A DNA stretch of 24,224 bases from a virus. Positions 22,451 to 24,224 of this stretch are shown piece by piece. A program made the translations under genes and the position numbers. The stretch lies in IMG/VR virus record IMGVR_UViG_3300017917_000182, positions 1 through 24,224 of that record. One strand, given 5' to 3'. The notes under the pieces were generated by a model. That model was given only the letters and a program-made list of their open reading frames with translations, was not told the origin of the DNA and searched no databases. Numbering within the stretch: the stretch's first letter is position 1; each line of letters starts with the position of its first letter.

Positions 22451-23039
22451 CTAAAATAAATGCTTTTATTCCGTAATGTGCTACCTGTTTACTCAAGTCA
22501 ACATCGATATAAGTTTTGAATCCAACTTCGTTTGCTTGTTTACAAAAATATATATCTTCGCCTACAAAGTTGTCTTCTGCTTCGTTATAAATGTGTGTAA
22601 ACCAAGGTTTAGGCAATGATTCGAACACTTTTCGACTTACCAACATACATCCCATACCGACTGCCCAAACTCTATGCAGACCTGTTGTAGCATCTAGTCT
22701 AGCATCTAAGTCGTATTGATTAATAAATGCAACACTTCTCAATGGTTTAACTCTTGTGCTATAGGTTGCAGCAACAATATCTTTATTGTGTGAAAGCAGC
22801 CGATCAACTGTGTCCATCGGAAAGTGCATGTCACTGTCGAGCCAAAGTAAATAGTCAGATCCACTTTTTAATGCGCGACTTGCTAGTATTTGTCGTAGAT
22901 CTGGAATAACAGTTCCTAATGCAGAAAATATTTCAAAATCTACACCGGATCTTGCTAAGTGCGAAGTTAAATTAGCAAGAGACTTGGCAAATCCTAAGTG
23001 TACATAATTGTGCGAAGGAATGCATATTGCAATTTTCAT
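22428..23039 (-). CDS. GT-A glycosyltransferase
   Basis: A 203-aa glycosyltransferase of the GT-A fold. MKIAICIPSHNYV (1-13) is the nucleotide-sugar-binding first strand. LASRALKSGSDYLLWLDSDMHFP (52-74) contains the metal-binding DxD (D68-S-D70). AVGMGCMLVSRKVFESLPKPWF is the acceptor region. 'GEDIYFCKQANEVGFKTYIDVDLSKQVAHYG' carries the catalytic-loop ED and a final His. All key residues are present, so it is probably active, transferring a sugar from a nucleotide donor to an unknown acceptor (virion protein, phage DNA base or host surface glycan). Its start overlaps the 133-aa stop by one base (TAATG), and its 3' end overlaps the module-repeat gene by 23 bp, so the three are coupled. Confidence 0.9.
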   Translation of the reverse strand: MKIAICIPSHNYVHLGFAKSLANLTSHLARSGVDFEIFSALGTVIPDLRQILASRALKSGSDYLLWLDSDMHFPMDTVDRLLSHNKDIVAATYSTRVKPLRSVAFINQYDLDARLDATTGLHRVWAVGMGCMLVSRKVFESLPKPWFTHIYNEAEDNFVGEDIYFCKQANEVGFKTYIDVDLSKQVAHYGIKAFILDETNEYS

Positions 23040-23440
23040 TAAACTAGCTCTTGACTAATCAAATCTAGATTCAATTCCTTTTCAGTTGCTAGTGTAATTC
23101 TGTTTAGTTTGTTTGCTGTACTCGTTGCTTTTTTTACAACTTCTGCAAATTCTTTTTCAGGAAGCAGTGCCATTGCTAGCATTGTTTCTGGTTGTACTTT
23201 ACCTAATGTTAGAAGATCCGCTGCCGCACGGTTACCAAAATATTCTGTCCAATGGTGTTTGTCATCATCTTCTGCTCTATTTAAAACTTCTTCTTCGGTT
23301 TCGGTGCCTAAAATTTTAGTTTTGATAGATTGTTCTAGATCTTTGTCTTCTAAATTAATAGATTCTAATTTTTTAAGTTTTCTTGCCTTACTAAATTCAG
23401 TAGCAAGAATAACATTCTCGAGTTCATATGCTGTTATCAT
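23039..23440 (-). CDS. Helical protein of unknown function in the glycosyltransferase operon
   Basis: A 133-aa protein that I do not recognise. It is highly charged and predicted mostly helical (residues 15-70 rich in Lys/Glu/Asp, then AAADLLTLGKVQPETMLAMALLPEKEFAEVVKKATSTANKLNRI). The start has GAGGAG about 10 nt upstream. It follows the 57-aa fibre-like gene by 18 bp and overlaps the glycosyltransferase start by one base. A chaperone or adaptor for the fibre or glycosylation genes is conceivable, but only from position. Confidence 0.82.
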   Translation of the reverse strand: MITAYELENVILATEFSKARKLKKLESINLEDKDLEQSIKTKILGTETEEEVLNRAEDDDKHHWTEYFGNRAAADLLTLGKVQPETMLAMALLPEKEFAEVVKKATSTANKLNRITLATEKELNLDLISQELV

Positions 23441-23458
23441 AAAAGTATTCTCCTCAAA

Positions 23459-23632
23459 TTAACTACCTTGACCACCAAATGTGGCACTAAGACAAATAAA
23501 TGTACCTGAAGAAATACCTAAGTATGTTCCTAGTACACCCATGAATATAGGGGTTCCGGACAGCCCGAAGTAGGTGTTTACATCGCTCATACAAATGAGA
23601 CTACCTGTTGGTGGTAACGATCCTGTAACCAT
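23459..23632 (-). CDS. Small fibre-like protein (57 aa)
   Basis: A 57-aa frame read directly from the sequence: starts MVTGSLPPTGSLICMSDVN, ends SATFGGQGS. AGGA lies 8 nt before the ATG. The pattern 'G.L..MSDVN..FGLSG......G.YLGISSGTF.CLSATFGG' resembles a short repeat I recall in T4-like marine phage fibre and structural proteins ('G.I.MSDIN.ELG.....I.LS..YG'). It is the first gene of the operon driven by the promoter at 23653-23681, ahead of the 133-aa protein and the glycosyltransferase. It may be a detached fibre-tip or adaptor module, perhaps the glycosylation substrate. It could also be a decayed fibre fragment. Confidence 0.7.
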   Translation of the reverse strand: MVTGSLPPTGSLICMSDVNTYFGLSGTPIFMGVLGTYLGISSGTFICLSATFGGQGS

Positions 23633-23652
23633 ATACGTTCCTAGTTTTTACT

Positions 23653-23681
23653 ATAATAGCAGAGTATTTAATTTAAGTCAA
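23653..23681 (-). promoter_or_regulatory. Sigma70-type promoter for the fibre/glycosyltransferase operon
   Basis: On the minus strand TTGACT (23676-23681), a 17-nt spacer, then TATTAT (23653-23658), with the same geometry and -10 as the nucleotide kinase promoter. The spacer contains TTAAATA, a weak late-type motif. It sits directly behind the terminator of the fibre gene, about 20 nt upstream of the 57-aa start. Confidence 0.75.
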
Positions 23682-23684
23682 GTA

Positions 23685-23709
23685 GGATAGCCAGATTATC
23701 TGGCTATCC
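23685..23709 (-). terminator. Hairpin after the S74 fibre gene
   Basis: A perfect 11-bp inverted repeat (GGATAGCCAGA / TCTGGCTATCC) with a TAA loop, 7 nt after the fibre stop codon. No T-run follows on the minus strand; the stretch TACTTGACT leads into the next promoter. It is probably a terminator or 3' stabiliser insulating the fibre from the next operon. Confidence 0.7.
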
Positions 23710-23715
23710 ATGCTT

Positions 23716-24224
23716 TTATTTATCGAGTACTTTCTGAAGCATCATTCTCAGTTCATCGATTTGTCGTTGCTGTTCTTTAAACGCTTCAATAAATGCACCA
23801 GCAAACGCACCGTAATTAACTGACTTGATGCCATCTTCGTTTTCGTGTACAACTTCTGGGAAGTATTTTTCAACTTCTTGTGCAATAACACCCATATGTC
23901 TACGTTCGGTATCTTCTTTGTCAGTTCTTGTAAATGTTACACCGCGTATGCTTAGAATCTTAGTCAAAGGATCTGCAATAACTTCGATGTTATCTTTGAC
24001 TCTAACGTCGGAGAATGCACAAACATCACCAGTTGCAGTAAATGTTCCGGCACCGGTTAATACCGCAGCTTGTGTAGTTCCGCCGTACCATCTGAAGTAT
24101 GTAGTAGCACTAGCAGTCGGAACACTGTACCATAGTGTATCAGTTCCGATACCTATTGCATAATCCACTGCCGCAGCACCAATGTTTGGATACAACAACA
24201 GTTTAGTACCGGCACTTCTTGTAG
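23716..24224 (-). CDS. Tail fibre/structural protein with S74 chaperone domain (partial)
   Basis: The 3' end of a larger gene; the frame is open to the right window edge, with no true start inside. The C-terminal 100 residues are an intramolecular chaperone (peptidase S74) domain: 'FSDVRVKDNIEVIADPLTKILSIRGVTFTR' followed by 'RHMGVIAQEVEKYFPEVVHENEDGIKSVNYGAFAGAFIEAFKEQQRQIDELRMMLQKVL'. In this family the domain trimerises the fibre stalk through the C-terminal coiled coil and is then cut off at the Ser of the SD pair. The upstream portion (LYPNIGAAAVDYAIGIGTDTLWYSV, FRWYGGT) is a typical beta-rich shaft preceding S74. A GATAAATA overlaps the stop (23717-23724). It is likely a host-recognition fibre or another trimeric virion protein. 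Confidence 0.93.
   Translation of the reverse strand, partial: TRSAGTKLLLYPNIGAAAVDYAIGIGTDTLWYSVPTASATTYFRWYGGTTQAAVLTGAGTFTATGDVCAFSDVRVKDNIEVIADPLTKILSIRGVTFTRTDKEDTERRHMGVIAQEVEKYFPEVVHENEDGIKSVNYGAFAGAFIEAFKEQQRQIDELRMMLQKVLDK
23717..23724 (-). promoter_or_regulatory. GATAAATA overlapping the fibre stop codon
   Basis: A late-type GATAAATA formed by the last codons and TAA of the S74 gene. If active, its transcript would pass through the hairpin at 23685-23709 before the 57-aa gene. It may be a late promoter or just a coincidence of an Asp-Lys-stop end. Confidence 0.35.

Noticed and set aside
24196-24198. Start of the S74 gene at the TTG near the window edge
   Set aside because: The frame is open to the window end and the encoded residues continue the fibre shaft, so this is an internal codon of a truncated gene.

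Overview
This AT-rich window is a 24.2 kb piece of a T4-like contractile-tailed phage (myovirus). Its gene set most resembles marine T4-like phages such as cyanophages and pelagiphages. No host-derived gene fixes the host, so host assignment stays open. The T4 core proteins are recognisable directly from sequence: gp32, gp17, gp16, gp4, gp54-like, gp19, gp18, gp13, gp14 and gp15. There are no tRNA or rRNA genes, CRISPR arrays or insertion sequences that I can see, and no gap between genes exceeds 300 bases.

Layout. Positions 1-1308 (minus strand) are a replication/recombination group: gp32 ssDNA-binding protein, a 62-aa protein, and the first 20 codons of a gene that may be uvsX. Positions 1430-15652 (minus strand, read right to left) are the packaging, tail and neck block: gp13, a 134-aa protein, a P-loop nucleotide kinase, gp18 sheath, gp19 tube, gp54-like protein, a 122-aa protein, gp4, gp16, a degenerate SGNH-like protein, a 181-aa possible capsid-internal protein, a 281-aa repeat protein, gp17 terminase and a 682-aa protein. 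Positions 15729-18885 (plus strand) hold gp14, gp15 and a Nudix hydrolase, divergent from gp13. Positions 18860-24224 (minus strand) are an accessory and fibre block: an S74 fibre C-terminus cut by the window edge, then a 57-aa fibre-like small protein, a 133-aa protein, a GT-A glycosyltransferase and a 1196-aa protein made of about ten degenerate glycosyltransferase-like modules.

Regulation is unusually readable. A T4-type late promoter motif (GATAAATA, with GCTAAATA and AGTAAATA variants) precedes most late genes. It sits either 19-36 nt upstream of the start with a Shine-Dalgarno sequence, or only 4-5 nt upstream of the ATG with no Shine-Dalgarno sequence, which predicts leaderless late mRNAs. 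Separately, sigma70-like promoters (TTGACA/T-N17-TATTAT) precede the nucleotide kinase and the fibre/glycosyltransferase operon, and a weaker one precedes gp32. Strong hairpin terminators separate gp18/gp19, gp19/gp54-like, the 281-aa gene/gp17, the 682-aa gene/gp32, gp32/62-aa, and the S74 fibre from the next operon.

The most interesting items are the modular glycosyltransferase-like repeat protein, the 1093-aa tail sheath with its large Trp-rich and hook-IN-like insertion (the Trp-rich module also occurs in gp14 and gp15), the two spacing classes of late promoter, and the SGNH-like protein that seems to have lost its catalytic residues.
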